Positions 13,062-20,311 of a stretch of 59,291 bases of DNA are shown piece after piece. This DNA is from a virus. The translations under genes were made by a program, and so were the position numbers. The DNA lies in IMG/VR virus record IMGVR_UViG_3300045996_001841, positions 1 through 59,291 of that record. One strand, given 5' to 3'. Below the pieces are notes generated by a model. It had not been told where the DNA came from and did no database searches. It saw only the letters and a program-made list of their open reading frames with translations. The number at the start of each line of letters is the position of its first letter. Within the stretch, counting starts at the first letter, position 1.

Positions 13062-13477
13062 CCGAACCCACTCTCCTCGAGGCCGTCGAAGCGCAGTTCG
13101 CGTTGCAGGATCTCCTGCGCACCGACGAGCGCGCGGCCAAGCGCCAGATCAGTGACGCCTTTCACGCGGCCACGGGCTACTACGCGCCGGGCTGGGAGCT
13201 GATTGACTACAGCCACCAGACGCGCCTGAAGCGCGACGCAGCCTTCGCGGCGTGGCTCGGTGAGCGCAAGGCGCAGAACCAGGCGGAGCTGCGGGCCCTG
13301 GTCGCGGCGCACCGGATGCTGGTCGAGCGGATGCAACCGCTGGTCGACGCGATCGAGGAAGCCTACAACTACCTGAACGGACCTTCATGCGGATCGCATT
13401 GCAACTGCCTCCTGCACCGCATGGAGAGCGTCCTCGGCAAACCCGATTCGCGCGGCACGGCGCCGGAGACTTACTGA
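13058..13477 (+). CDS. Hypothetical helical protein
   Basis: A 139-residue protein, mostly helical, starting MTEPTLLEAVEAQFALQDLL. A C-terminal CGSHCNCLLHRME segment could bind a metal. The stop overlaps the next start (TGATG). No family is recognised. Confidence 0.7.
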   Translation: MTEPTLLEAVEAQFALQDLLRTDERAAKRQISDAFHAATGYYAPGWELIDYSHQTRLKRDAAFAAWLGERKAQNQAELRALVAAHRMLVERMQPLVDAIEEAYNYLNGPSCGSHCNCLLHRMESVLGKPDSRGTAPETY

Positions 13478-13647
13478 TGATCGGCCTCCTCTGCCTGTTC
13501 GGCGGCTGGGTCCTGCTCCTCGCCACCATCCTTCTCATGTGGTGGGATGCGTGGCGGGATCGGGACTGGTCGCTCCTCGGCGCCGTCACCCTCCTGCTGC
13601 TGTCCGTTCTCGGTGGCACCCTCGGCTGGTTCCCGACCATCCGATGA
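13477..13647 (+). CDS. Small two-helix membrane protein
   Basis: A 56-residue protein with two hydrophobic helices (LLCLFGGWVLLLATILLMWW and LLGAVTLLLLSVLGGTLGWF) joined by a charged turn DAWRDRDWS. Size and topology resemble a class II holin, and it lies in a cassette of secreted proteins, but no lysin sits beside it, so holin is only a possibility. Coupled by TGATG upstream and ATGA downstream. Confidence 0.68.
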   Translation: MIGLLCLFGGWVLLLATILLMWWDAWRDRDWSLLGAVTLLLLSVLGGTLGWFPTIR

Positions 13648-13874
13648 CTCCGAAACTGTGGAAGGTCCACCTTGAGTCCGCGGATGGTTCCCGCCGAATC
13701 ATCTACACGCGCTACCTCGGACGCTTCCTTCAGGATTGGCAGACCGGGCGCTTGTATGAATACATCGCGATCGATCTCCATGCTGGCGAGGCCACGGCAC
13801 GGTCCTTGATGGGACCGAGCCATGCGAAAATTGCTCGTTCCCCTGCTCCTGTTGCGCCTCTCCGTCCCCGCTGA
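13644..13874 (+). CDS. Hypothetical small protein overlapping the next gene
   Basis: A 76-residue protein, MTPKLWKVHLESADGSRR at the start, coupled by ATGA. The sequence LWKVHLES and IYTRYLGRFLQDWQTGRLYE suggests a small beta-alpha fold. Its last 53 bases overlap the signal-peptide codons of the next gene in another frame, so its C-terminus (PAPVAPLRPR) may be non-essential. Confidence 0.6.
   Translation: MTPKLWKVHLESADGSRRIIYTRYLGRFLQDWQTGRLYEYIAIDLHAGEATARSLMGPSHAKIARSPAPVAPLRPR
13790..13804 (+). repeat. GGCCACGGCACRGTC motif, copy 2
   Basis: Identical to copy 3 and one base different from copy 1. It lies inside the end of the 76-residue gene, 17 bases before the start of the 452-residue secreted protein. 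Confidence 0.6.
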
Positions 13875-15180
13875 GGGGCTGACCCGACTCGACATCCCCA
13901 ACTGCGTCGGCGCCGACAACAACGTCGCCGGTGGTTACGTGGCCTCCGTCCGAGACAGCCATCTCGAGACGCACGCCGGGCGGATTGAGCTGCCGCCGGG
14001 CGGCAACTTCCTCTACCCCACCATCGCGCGGGACTCCACCCGCTTCGCTGGCCTCGGGAACCTGAACGATCGGGTCTACGAGTCCGCCGGCGGATGGCAG
14101 GATCACGGCCTCGGGTTCGGCGTCAACCCGGTCATCTACGACGTGCGCGACGTGCTCCGGATCGTGTGGGGCCCGGGCACGCCGACCGGGAGCCAGGGCT
14201 GGCGCTACCTGGCCGACAACGGGAACCTCGTCACCGGTGACGAGTCCTACGCCGACCCGGCGCGCCACCTGTGGGAATACACGGACCGCGGCGACATCTC
14301 CTGCGGCCAGGGCGGCGACGAGAACGGGCTCCCGTGCCTCGTGCGCGGCCGGCGCGTGCAGGTCGAGCCCGGTATCGTGCGGTGGGTGGACTTCGATCGC
14401 GAGGGCGACACGCTGGCGCTGGCGTGGGTGCGGTTCGACACGGCCTCGTGCGGGCTGCTGTGGCTGACGGTCGCCGAACTCGAGGCGCTGCCGACGTTCA
14501 CGGTGCCCGGCGGCACGACCCCGCCGCCCCCGCCACCTCCCCCGCCGCCGCCCCCGCCCCCGCCCCCGGTGCAGGAGCCGGCGAGCTTGCTTGACACGGT
14601 GCGCGCGGTGCGCGCCCGGGTGGACGGCCAGCCGACGAACCCGCAGCTCGCGGCCATGCTGAACGAGATCGCCTGGCTCCATCGGGCCGAGGGGTGGGGC
14701 TTGTCGAAGAAGCCGGGTGGGCACAATTGCCCGACGCCGCCGCCGGCCGCGGTCCTGATTGCCTGTGACATCCTCCACCACAAGCCGACGAACCTCCTCT
14801 ACGACGTCTTCGGGAGCGTGGAGGCCGGCGCGACGCCGCAGTGGGGAAGCGTCGGACCCCCGCTGACGCCGGACCGGGAGTGGCTGGCACCCATCGCCCC
14901 CTCGGGCACGGAGCCTGAGCCGCCGCCCCCAACCGATGACCTGAAGCTCGTGGTCGCGGTGCTCCAGGCCCGGGTCCTGGCCCTCGAGGAGACGGTGCGA
15001 AGGGTCGACGACACCTTGGTGTCGATGGGGCAGCGCGTAGGCGCCCTGGAGAACGGCGTGCCCGAGGACCGGGTGTCAGCCCTGATCGACCAGGCGATCG
15101 CCTCGCTCCGGGTCACGGGACGCACGGAGCGGGCCTTCTTCGGACATTCTCACCAGGTCGAACTGAAGGTCGTGCGGTGA
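13822..15180 (+). CDS. Large secreted protein with polyproline linker and coiled coil
   Basis: A 452-residue protein. Signal peptide MRKLLVPLLLLRLSVPAEG. Residues 20-230 are a beta-rich domain (DNNVAGGYVASVRDSHLE, YLADNGNLVTG, IVRWVDFDREGDTLALAW) of unknown type. A run of about 16 prolines at about residue 234-250 links to a mixed region with a CPTPPP segment, a second Pro-rich hinge, and a C-terminal coiled coil (LKLVVAVLQARVLALEETVR). A rigid linker plus coiled coil is typical of elongated surface or fibre proteins. It ends the secretion cassette. No enzyme motif is seen. Confidence 0.82.
   Translation: MRKLLVPLLLLRLSVPAEGLTRLDIPNCVGADNNVAGGYVASVRDSHLETHAGRIELPPGGNFLYPTIARDSTRFAGLGNLNDRVYESAGGWQDHGLGFGVNPVIYDVRDVLRIVWGPGTPTGSQGWRYLADNGNLVTGDESYADPARHLWEYTDRGDISCGQGGDENGLPCLVRGRRVQVEPGIVRWVDFDREGDTLALAWVRFDTASCGLLWLTVAELEALPTFTVPGGTTPPPPPPPPPPPPPPPPVQEPASLLDTVRAVRARVDGQPTNPQLAAMLNEIAWLHRAEGWGLSKKPGGHNCPTPPPAAVLIACDILHHKPTNLLYDVFGSVEAGATPQWGSVGPPLTPDREWLAPIAPSGTEPEPPPPTDDLKLVVAVLQARVLALEETVRRVDDTLVSMGQRVGALENGVPEDRVSALIDQAIASLRVTGRTERAFFGHSHQVELKVVR
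14520..14570 (+). repeat. CCN repeat encoding polyproline
   Basis: A low-complexity run of CCG/CCC/CCA codons in the 452-residue secreted protein. It encodes about 16 consecutive prolines, a stiff PPII linker. Confidence 0.85.
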
Positions 15181-15386
15181 ACAACACGTTCTGGCGGGAC
15201 CGACATCAGCGCTTCTTCCTCGAGACACCCCGCCGAATGCGTCGGACGGTCCGGGTCGCCGAGTCTCCACTCGGCGGCCCGAACTTAATCATGCGCGCGA
15301 TATACGAGGCGACGTCCCGGCGCCCGCTCCAGAGGTGGTGGGCGTGGGTGTCACCGCGCTGCAAGGCTTGGTTCGCCCGCTTTTGA
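15177..15386 (+). CDS. Hypothetical basic protein
   Basis: A 69-residue very basic protein with many Arg and Trp (RFFLETPRRMRRTVRV; RWWAWVSPRCKAWFARF). It starts at GTG 15177 by overlap with the previous stop (GTGA). Its 3' end overlaps the end of the leftward winged-helix gene by 36 bases, so the two transcripts converge here. Coding status is moderate. Confidence 0.5.
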   Translation: MNNTFWRDRHQRFFLETPRRMRRTVRVAESPLGGPNLIMRAIYEATSRRPLQRWWAWVSPRCKAWFARF

Positions 15387-15944
15387 GAGTGCTCGCAGAT
15401 ACGGCGGGCCAGTTTCCAACAGCTTTCGCTCCTTTTCAGATACATGCACGGTCCTCACGAAGTGGCGCTGCCGGAGGACTTGCACAGCCCACCGAAGGGT
15501 ATTGCGATCCATCTGCGGGAGCCGCGTATACAGCTCCGGGGTTGTCGCCGGCGCCACGGCCAGTGCCGTGTAGACCTGCTGCAAGGACGGTCCGAGTCGT
15601 GCAGGACGGACCTTCGTCACCGTGTAACGCACGCGAGGCGAGGGCTCCGGCACCGGGTCGGTGCGACGGACGTAGGGCGCGATCTGATCGACCAGGCCGG
15701 ACAGCACGAGCGTCGTGGTGTCGAGGCGAGGTTGACGTCGCTGCTCACGCGCCAGGTAGCCAAGCGCCAGCATCTTGCGAGGCTGTCGCACGGCGGAGTG
15801 GAGGAGGGAGTCGCGAAGTTGCTCGCGAACGGTGGGATTGCGGACTGCCGCAGCAAGTCCGTCAGGCGTGACGTAAAAGTTCAGCATGCCTGAAAAGGGA
15901 AGCAAACACCGCTCCAAATTGTCCACACCCGAAACACTAAACAT
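15351..15944 (-). CDS. Leftward winged-helix DNA-binding regulator
   Basis: A 197-residue protein from ATG 15944; ATG 15887 (MLNFYVTPDGL) gives 178 residues and is also possible. It is the only supportable leftward gene within the rightward arm and fills the only large rightward gap. The C-terminal part reads VYTALAVAPATTPELYTRLP, then MDRNTLRWAVQVLRQRHFVR, a winged-helix DNA-binding domain with recognition helix and wing. A -35/-10 pair (15985-15958) lies just upstream on its strand. Lying antisense between the early cassette and the DNA polymerase gene, it could be a repressor or timing switch. Confidence 0.75.
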   Translation of the reverse strand: MFSVSGVDNLERCLLPFSGMLNFYVTPDGLAAAVRNPTVREQLRDSLLHSAVRQPRKMLALGYLAREQRRQPRLDTTTLVLSGLVDQIAPYVRRTDPVPEPSPRVRYTVTKVRPARLGPSLQQVYTALAVAPATTPELYTRLPQMDRNTLRWAVQVLRQRHFVRTVHVSEKERKLLETGPPYLRALSKAGEPSLAAR

Positions 15945-15957
15945 TTTCGTGGTCGCG

Positions 15958-15985
15958 ATTACAGACCTGTATGAAAAGTTCACAA
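15958..15985 (-). promoter_or_regulatory. Possible promoter for the leftward regulator
   Basis: Minus strand TTGTGA (15985-15980), 16-bp spacer, TGTAAT (15963-15958). The predicted start falls about 7 bases before ATG 15944, so that start would be nearly leaderless. It overlaps the first codons of the DNA polymerase gene, so the two genes may exclude each other. Moderate match only. Confidence 0.4.
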
Positions 15986-17869
15986 ATGGCCCTGCCAATT
16001 CGACACAGTGTGAAACCCGGATGGTCGCCTGATACTCCCCCCGACCTCGCCAACCATAGCACAATCTACTTGGATGCGGAAACCAACGGGGTGAAGTGGG
16101 CCGAAGGGGCGCGGCCGGTCGGGTGGGCGGTGCGCGCCGGCGGCGTGTCCCACTACCTCCCCTTCGGACACCGCGGCGGCGGGAACCTGTCCGAGGAGAC
16201 GGTGAAGGAGTGGGCGCGACGCGAGCTGCGCGGCAAACAGATCATCAACCACTCGACGAAGTTCGACATGCTCATGGCGCGGGCGTGGGGCGTCGACCTC
16301 GAGGCGCAGGGCTGCACGTTCCGTGACGTCGCACACTCCGCGGCGCTGCTCGACGATCATCGGAAGGACTTTGGGCTCGACGCACTCGGGCGTGACTACC
16401 TCGGACTCGGGAAGTTGGACGCCGGGCCGAAGAAGGACCTGGCGGAGCTGCCGGCGTGGGACGTGTCGGAGTATGCGAAGCGGGACGTCGATCTGGTCGA
16501 TCAGCTCTACGCCACGCTGGCCCCGGAACTGTCTGCGCAGCAGCTCGATGTCGTGCAGCAGCTCGAGGACGACGTGCTACCGGCCGTCGTCGAAATGGAA
16601 TGGAACGGAATGCCGCTCGACGTCTATCTCTGCGACGCATGGGAACGAGAGAGCAAAAGGCTCCTCGAGAAGATGCGGTGGGAGGTGGCGAAGCGCCTCG
16701 GGTTCAGTCCAAATCCGGACTCGCCCAAGGACATGGTAAAGGTGTTCCACCACTTCCGCATTGGGGTCCTGTTCACGGCCAACGGCACACCGTCCTTCAC
16801 CAAGGACATCATGAAGGCCGCCGCGGCGCAGGACGACAGCGGCACCATTCAGCTCCTCTACGAGATCGGCAAGCTCGTGGATCTACGCTCGAAATACCTC
16901 GAGAAGTATCTCCGCGAGCACGTCAACGGGATCATCCACGGGAACCTCTGGCAGCTCATGACGGACGACGGCGGCACGGTGTCCGGCCGCTTCAGCATGT
17001 CGAACCCGAACCTCCAGCAGGTGATGGGGATCGACAAGCACCTCCGCGAATACGGGTTCATTCCCGCGCGCCTCGTCCAGTTCCTCGGCTACACGTGGGA
17101 CCAGTTCAAGTTCAAGGTGATCAAAGGCGAGAAGGTCCCCTACGCCTGGTATGTGAAGGAGCTGTTCCGGAACCCGGACGGCGCCCTCTGGCTGGCCGCC
17201 GACGCGAAGCAGATCGAGTATCGGATCTTCGGCCACTACTCCGAGTCCGAGAACATCATTGGCCGCTACCGCGCCGACCCGGAGACGGACTTCCACAACA
17301 TCGTCCAGGCCATGATCCTCCCGGTTCGCCCGGACATCAACCGAACCGAGACGAAGACAGCGAACTTCCTGAAGATTTTCGGCGGCGGGAACGGCGCACT
17401 TGCGCGCAACCTGAACATCGACGACGCTCTCGCGGCGGAGATCAACGCCGCCTACGACGAGGCCTTTCCCGAGGCCAAGGCGTTGCTTCAGCGTGTAATG
17501 GGCGTCGCCGAATCGCGCGGGTGGGTGAAGACCATCCTCGGGCGCCGGTGCCGGTTCCCGCTGGTGAAGGTGCAGGGCCGCGGCGGCAATACGTGGCGGG
17601 AGCGGGAGCGCACGCACAAGGGCCTGAACGGCGTCGTCCAAGGCAGTGCGGCCGACGTCAACAAGCGCATCATTGTCGAGGTCCATCGCGCCCGCAAGCA
17701 CCTCGAGGTGACACCGCGCGTGACGGTGCACGACGAGTGGAGCGGTGGGCTCCACAACCCCGCGAAGGAATCCACGGTCCGAGATTTGCTGAACACCCAA
17801 TACATCCCCTTCAAGATCCCGATCCTGTGGGACGTGAAGACCGGTCGCACGTGGGGCGACTGCAAATAA
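15971..17869 (+). CDS. Family A DNA polymerase with 3'-5' exonuclease domain
   Basis: A 632-residue replicative polymerase. Exonuclease domain (about 25-185): DAETNG (DxE motif), NHSTKFDML, and YAKRDVDLV (ExoIII, DEDDy type). Polymerase domain (about 290-632): SGRFSMSNPNLQQ, motif A DAKQIEYRIF, motif B/O-helix with TETKTANFLKIFGGG, and motif C VHDEWS. All catalytic carboxylates are present. The length is usual for phage Pol A without a 5' nuclease. No good ribosome site precedes ATG 15971; ATG 15986 is an alternative. It opens the replication block after the leftward regulator. Confidence 0.97.
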   Translation: MKSSQMALPIRHSVKPGWSPDTPPDLANHSTIYLDAETNGVKWAEGARPVGWAVRAGGVSHYLPFGHRGGGNLSEETVKEWARRELRGKQIINHSTKFDMLMARAWGVDLEAQGCTFRDVAHSAALLDDHRKDFGLDALGRDYLGLGKLDAGPKKDLAELPAWDVSEYAKRDVDLVDQLYATLAPELSAQQLDVVQQLEDDVLPAVVEMEWNGMPLDVYLCDAWERESKRLLEKMRWEVAKRLGFSPNPDSPKDMVKVFHHFRIGVLFTANGTPSFTKDIMKAAAAQDDSGTIQLLYEIGKLVDLRSKYLEKYLREHVNGIIHGNLWQLMTDDGGTVSGRFSMSNPNLQQVMGIDKHLREYGFIPARLVQFLGYTWDQFKFKVIKGEKVPYAWYVKELFRNPDGALWLAADAKQIEYRIFGHYSESENIIGRYRADPETDFHNIVQAMILPVRPDINRTETKTANFLKIFGGGNGALARNLNIDDALAAEINAAYDEAFPEAKALLQRVMGVAESRGWVKTILGRRCRFPLVKVQGRGGNTWRERERTHKGLNGVVQGSAADVNKRIIVEVHRARKHLEVTPRVTVHDEWSGGLHNPAKESTVRDLLNTQYIPFKIPILWDVKTGRTWGDCK

Positions 17870-17872
17870 TTA

Positions 17873-17901
17873 TTGACGGGCTCGTAGCCCGTCTGTAGAC
17901 T
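17873..17901 (+). promoter_or_regulatory. Sigma-70-type promoter with hairpin-forming spacer
   Basis: TTGACG (17873-17878), 17 bp, TAGACT (17896-17901), directly after the polymerase stop. GACGGGCT-CGT-AGCCCGTC (17875-17893) is a perfect 8-bp inverted repeat spanning the -35 and spacer. It could be an operator or, as RNA, a weak terminator of the polymerase transcript. Confidence 0.65.
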
Positions 17902-17913
17902 CTGGAGCATTCC

Positions 17914-18108
17914 GTGAAGAAACCGAGAAAGCCGGTGATGGTGCGTGACCCGGAGGCGATCCTCTACGGGCAGGTAGTGCGGGCGATCAATGGGTATGAT
18001 CGGCGCACCTGCTACAGCCGCGATGGGGTTACCCGCGTGATGGCCGCAGTCGCGGATCGCTTTGGAGTGAAGCTCGCCAAGATCGTGCGAGTCGTCGGCG
18101 AGTTCTAA
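17914..18108 (+). CDS. Hypothetical basic protein
   Basis: A 64-residue protein starting at GTG 17914 with GGAG seven bases upstream, directly behind the promoter at 17873. It begins MKKPRKPVMVRDPEAILYGQ and continues VTRVMAAVADRFGVKLAKIV, a short helical domain that could be helix-turn-helix-like. No family is recognised. The next motif copy (18109) starts immediately after its stop. Confidence 0.68.
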   Translation: MKKPRKPVMVRDPEAILYGQVVRAINGYDRRTCYSRDGVTRVMAAVADRFGVKLAKIVRVVGEF

Positions 18109-18123
18109 GGCCACGGCACGGTC
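18109..18123 (+). repeat. GGCCACGGCACRGTC motif, copy 3
   Basis: Begins one base after the TAA of the 64-residue gene and ends two bases before ATG 18125, the start of a short zinc-knuckle-like reading frame. Confidence 0.6.
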
Positions 18124-18124
18124 C

Positions 18125-18343
18125 ATGCTTCCGTTCGGGGAACCAGAACCATCATCAACCATCGTGCGAGAGGGCCTGTGTGCGCATCCCGCGTGCCCGG
18201 CTCTCGCGCCGTGCCCTGTTCATGAGAGGCCCCGTGGCAACCGAAAGCGAACTGACTGGCAAAGTCCTCCGCGCTATCAAGCAGCGTTTCCCTGGCAGCT
18301 TTGCGATCAAGATCAACGACCGGACGACGGCCGGGATTCCTGA
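18125..18343 (+). CDS. Possible zinc-knuckle micro-gene overlapping the nuclease gene
   Basis: A 72-codon frame starting at ATG 18125 encodes CAHPACPALAPCPVH, very like the N-terminal zinc knuckle of phage HNH endonucleases (C-x4-C-x5-C-x2-H). The rest (RTDWQSPPRYQAAFPW) does not contain an HNH core. It overlaps the VRR-NUC gene in another frame for about 110 bases. It may be a remnant of an HNH gene, a real small protein, or chance; the motif match is better than expected for a shadow frame. Confidence 0.35.
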   Translation: MLPFGEPEPSSTIVREGLCAHPACPALAPCPVHERPRGNRKRTDWQSPPRYQAAFPWQLCDQDQRPDDGRDS

Positions 18344-18614
18344 CGCCATCCTCGTCGTGCAGGGCTTCGTGTTCTTCGTCGAGTTCAAGAAGATGGAACG
18401 CGGCGAGTCGGCTGGCGACCTGTGGGCCAAGGTGTCGGCCATTCAGCGTGCGATGATGGCGCAACTCGTGCGCGCCGGGGCGCGCGTGTTGCTCGTTGGC
18501 CTGCGCAACGTGAAGGAGCACGTGGTGTGGGACATTGACGACGCCGGCGGGGCGACACCGCTGCTGCTTGGTTTCGATAACCTCCTCGAGCTGCTGGACG
18601 AGGCCACCCGCTAG
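18234..18614 (+). CDS. VRR-NUC family nuclease
   Basis: About 126 residues from GTG 18234. Earlier in-frame starts (ATG 18222, GTG 18180 with GAGAGGG) would add Arg-rich codons that overlap the zinc-knuckle frame. ESELTGKVLRAIKQRFPG, KINDRTTAGIPDAIL, FFVEFKKM and LRAGARVLLVG-type segments are the hallmarks of the VRR-NUC fold: the PD-(D/E)xK core is GIPD...EFKK. Such nucleases act on Holliday junctions or flaps and are common in phage replication modules. It sits between DNA polymerase and DnaQ-like exonuclease genes. It is coupled to the next gene by TAGTG. Confidence 0.88.
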   Translation: MATESELTGKVLRAIKQRFPGSFAIKINDRTTAGIPDAILVVQGFVFFVEFKKMERGESAGDLWAKVSAIQRAMMAQLVRAGARVLLVGLRNVKEHVVWDIDDAGGATPLLLGFDNLLELLDEATR

Positions 18615-18997
18615 TGGCCTGCTACGCCGTCTCCCTCAACCGCCGCACCGTCTCCGGCGCCATGAACCCGCGGTGGAAGGGGCACACCCGCCTCCATCGT
18701 GACGACGTGAAGGACATTCGCCAGTGGGTCCGGAGCGAAGGCTTCGGGATGGCGCTGGTCGACCAGGTGGCCGCGCTGCAAGAGGCGTATCCGCTGAATG
18801 CACGCACCCTCGAGGACGTGATCCGGAATCAGTCGTGGTTCGACGCCACGTATGACCGCACGGTCCCCCTTTTGCTAGAAGAACCATCGTCCCCCATCGT
18901 CCACTCCGGACCGATGTTGTATCTGATTCTGTTGGCGCTGCTAATACGCGGCGCACTCGGAGGCACCCCTCGTGGAACTGCTCGAAGCCGTCCTTGA
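18614..18997 (+). CDS. Hypothetical protein with C-terminal hydrophobic segment
   Basis: A 127-residue protein starting at GTG 18614 by TAGTG overlap. The first 90 residues are soluble and basic (AMNPRWKGHTRLHRDDVKDI). Residues 100-115 (MLYLILLALLIRGALGG) form a possible membrane helix and overlap the start of the exonuclease gene by 26 bases in another frame. No family is recognised. Confidence 0.62.
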   Translation: MACYAVSLNRRTVSGAMNPRWKGHTRLHRDDVKDIRQWVRSEGFGMALVDQVAALQEAYPLNARTLEDVIRNQSWFDATYDRTVPLLLEEPSSPIVHSGPMLYLILLALLIRGALGGTPRGTARSRP

Positions 18998-19799
18998 TCT
19001 CGACCGTCGCCTCGTGGCGATCGATCTGGAAACCACCTCCGCGGCGCCCTCGCAGGCGCGTATCGTGGAGATCGCCGTCATCGCCATCGACCCGGCGCGG
19101 TATGAACGAGCCCCTGGCGACGCTGCGGAATTGCTCGTGCCCGCCAAGCGCACCGAATGGTGGACGCTGGTCAACCCCGGCGTGAGCATCCCCGCCGAGG
19201 CGACCGAGAAGCACGGGATCAAAGATGAGCATGTGCTCGACAAGCCCCGCTTCGAGGCGCTGGCGCCGCGGCTGGCCGCCGCGCTCACCGGTGTCGACTT
19301 CCTCGGCTACAACGTGCGCTACGACCTCGAGGTTCTGGCGTGCGAGTTCGAGCGGGTCAAGCAGCCGTGGGCCCCGGGCGATGGGCGCGCGATCGATCCG
19401 CTCCGGTTGTGGCAGGTGCAGTCGCCACGCACGCTGTCCGACGCGCACCAGGAGTTCGTCGGCACGCCCCTCGAGGACGCGCACTCCGGACAGAACGACA
19501 TTGCCGGCACGCTGCGCGTGCTGGTCGGGCAGCTCGCGCGGTGGCCGCAGCTCCCGCACACGGTCGCCGGGCTCGACGCGCTGCTCAATCCGAAGAACCC
19601 GAACCACGTGGACCCGGGTGGCCGGATCGTGTGGCGCGATGGCGTGGCCGTCATGAACATCGGCAAGCACAACGGCCTGCCGCTCAGCAAGGTGCCTCGG
19701 TCCTATCTCGAGTGGGCGCTCGGCGCCGACTTCCCGCTGGCCGTGAAGGCCATCTTCCGTGACGCCCTGGCCGGCAAGTATCCGCAGAGGACCGCATGA
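18972..19799 (+). CDS. DnaQ-like 3'-5' exonuclease with DUF3820-type C-terminus
   Basis: A 275-residue protein starting at GTG 18972. Exonuclease motifs of the DEDDh group: AIDLETTS (motif I), LGYNVRYDLEVL (motif II), DAHSGQNDIAGT (motif III, His and Asp). The C-terminal part (IGKHNGLPLSKVPRSYLEWA) is the short domain often found in putative quorum-sensing-regulated or DUF3820 proteins and fused to phage exonucleases. It could proofread or trim ends for recombination, in addition to the exonuclease domain of the polymerase. ATGA overlap with the next gene. Confidence 0.88.
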   Translation: MELLEAVLDLDRRLVAIDLETTSAAPSQARIVEIAVIAIDPARYERAPGDAAELLVPAKRTEWWTLVNPGVSIPAEATEKHGIKDEHVLDKPRFEALAPRLAAALTGVDFLGYNVRYDLEVLACEFERVKQPWAPGDGRAIDPLRLWQVQSPRTLSDAHQEFVGTPLEDAHSGQNDIAGTLRVLVGQLARWPQLPHTVAGLDALLNPKNPNHVDPGGRIVWRDGVAVMNIGKHNGLPLSKVPRSYLEWALGADFPLAVKAIFRDALAGKYPQRTA

Positions 19800-19975
19800 C
19801 ACACCGCGAAGCTCGCGCCTCCCTCGGCTCCCGCACCGTGCGGCGGGCCGGCACGAAGACGAAGGTCATCCCCGGCGGCTCGCAGAAGAAGCCGCCGAAG
19901 TATCGCTTCGCGCGTGTCGGCCGCAACCGCACGCGGCCCGCGATCCTGGTCGCGCGGAAGGTGCGCAATGGCTGA
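19796..19975 (+). CDS. Very basic small protein
   Basis: A 59-residue Arg/Lys-rich protein (MTHREARASLGSRTVRRAGT; KKPPKYRFARVGRNRTRPA), coupled by ATGA. The calculated charge is strongly positive, so it probably binds nucleic acid. No family is recognised. It overlaps the next micro-gene by 8 bases. Confidence 0.62.
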   Translation: MTHREARASLGSRTVRRAGTKTKVIPGGSQKKPPKYRFARVGRNRTRPAILVARKVRNG

Positions 19976-20045
19976 AGCCTTCGTCGCCCTGTGGGTCTTC
20001 GGCATCGTGTTCTCCTGGCTCCTCGTGCGGGGAGGGCAGCGATGA
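19968..20045 (+). CDS. Micro-protein with one membrane helix (25 residues)
   Basis: Starts within the end of the basic gene and ends by ATGA overlap with the next. The product AFVALWVFGIVFSWLLV is a single hydrophobic helix with a GGQR tail. It fits the series of coupled membrane micro-proteins in this genome. Confidence 0.5.
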   Translation: MAEAFVALWVFGIVFSWLLVRGGQR

Positions 20046-20311
20046 AGAAGCCGGTCAAGACGCTCGACTGCAACACGAAGTTGCGCGACGAGATGGTCGA
20101 GGCGCTGCTCACGGTGATTAGCCACTACGAGGACCACCGTAAGGTGTCCAACTCGGACATCACGAGCGCCTGTCTCCTGATGACGCGCCGCGTGTTCGCG
20201 GTGGCGGTCAAAAACTCGAAGACCAAAGAAGGGCGCGTCCACAACAAACGCATCCTCGCGCAGTCCCTCGCCAAGGCGGCGATGGAGCTATGTCCGGAGG
20301 CGGTGCACTGA
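20042..20311 (+). CDS. Hypothetical helical protein
   Basis: An 89-residue basic helical protein, MKKPVKTLDCNTKLRDEMVE at the start, coupled by ATGA. HYEDHRKVSNSDITSACLLM and VHNKRILAQSLAKAAMEL are amphipathic. Function unknown. The stop overlaps the methyltransferase start (TGATG). Confidence 0.7.
   Translation: MKKPVKTLDCNTKLRDEMVEALLTVISHYEDHRKVSNSDITSACLLMTRRVFAVAVKNSKTKEGRVHNKRILAQSLAKAAMELCPEAVH

Noticed and set aside
16456-17898. 480-codon plus-strand frame inside the polymerase gene
   Set aside because: Out-of-frame shadow of DNA polymerase, which has all motifs in the other frame.
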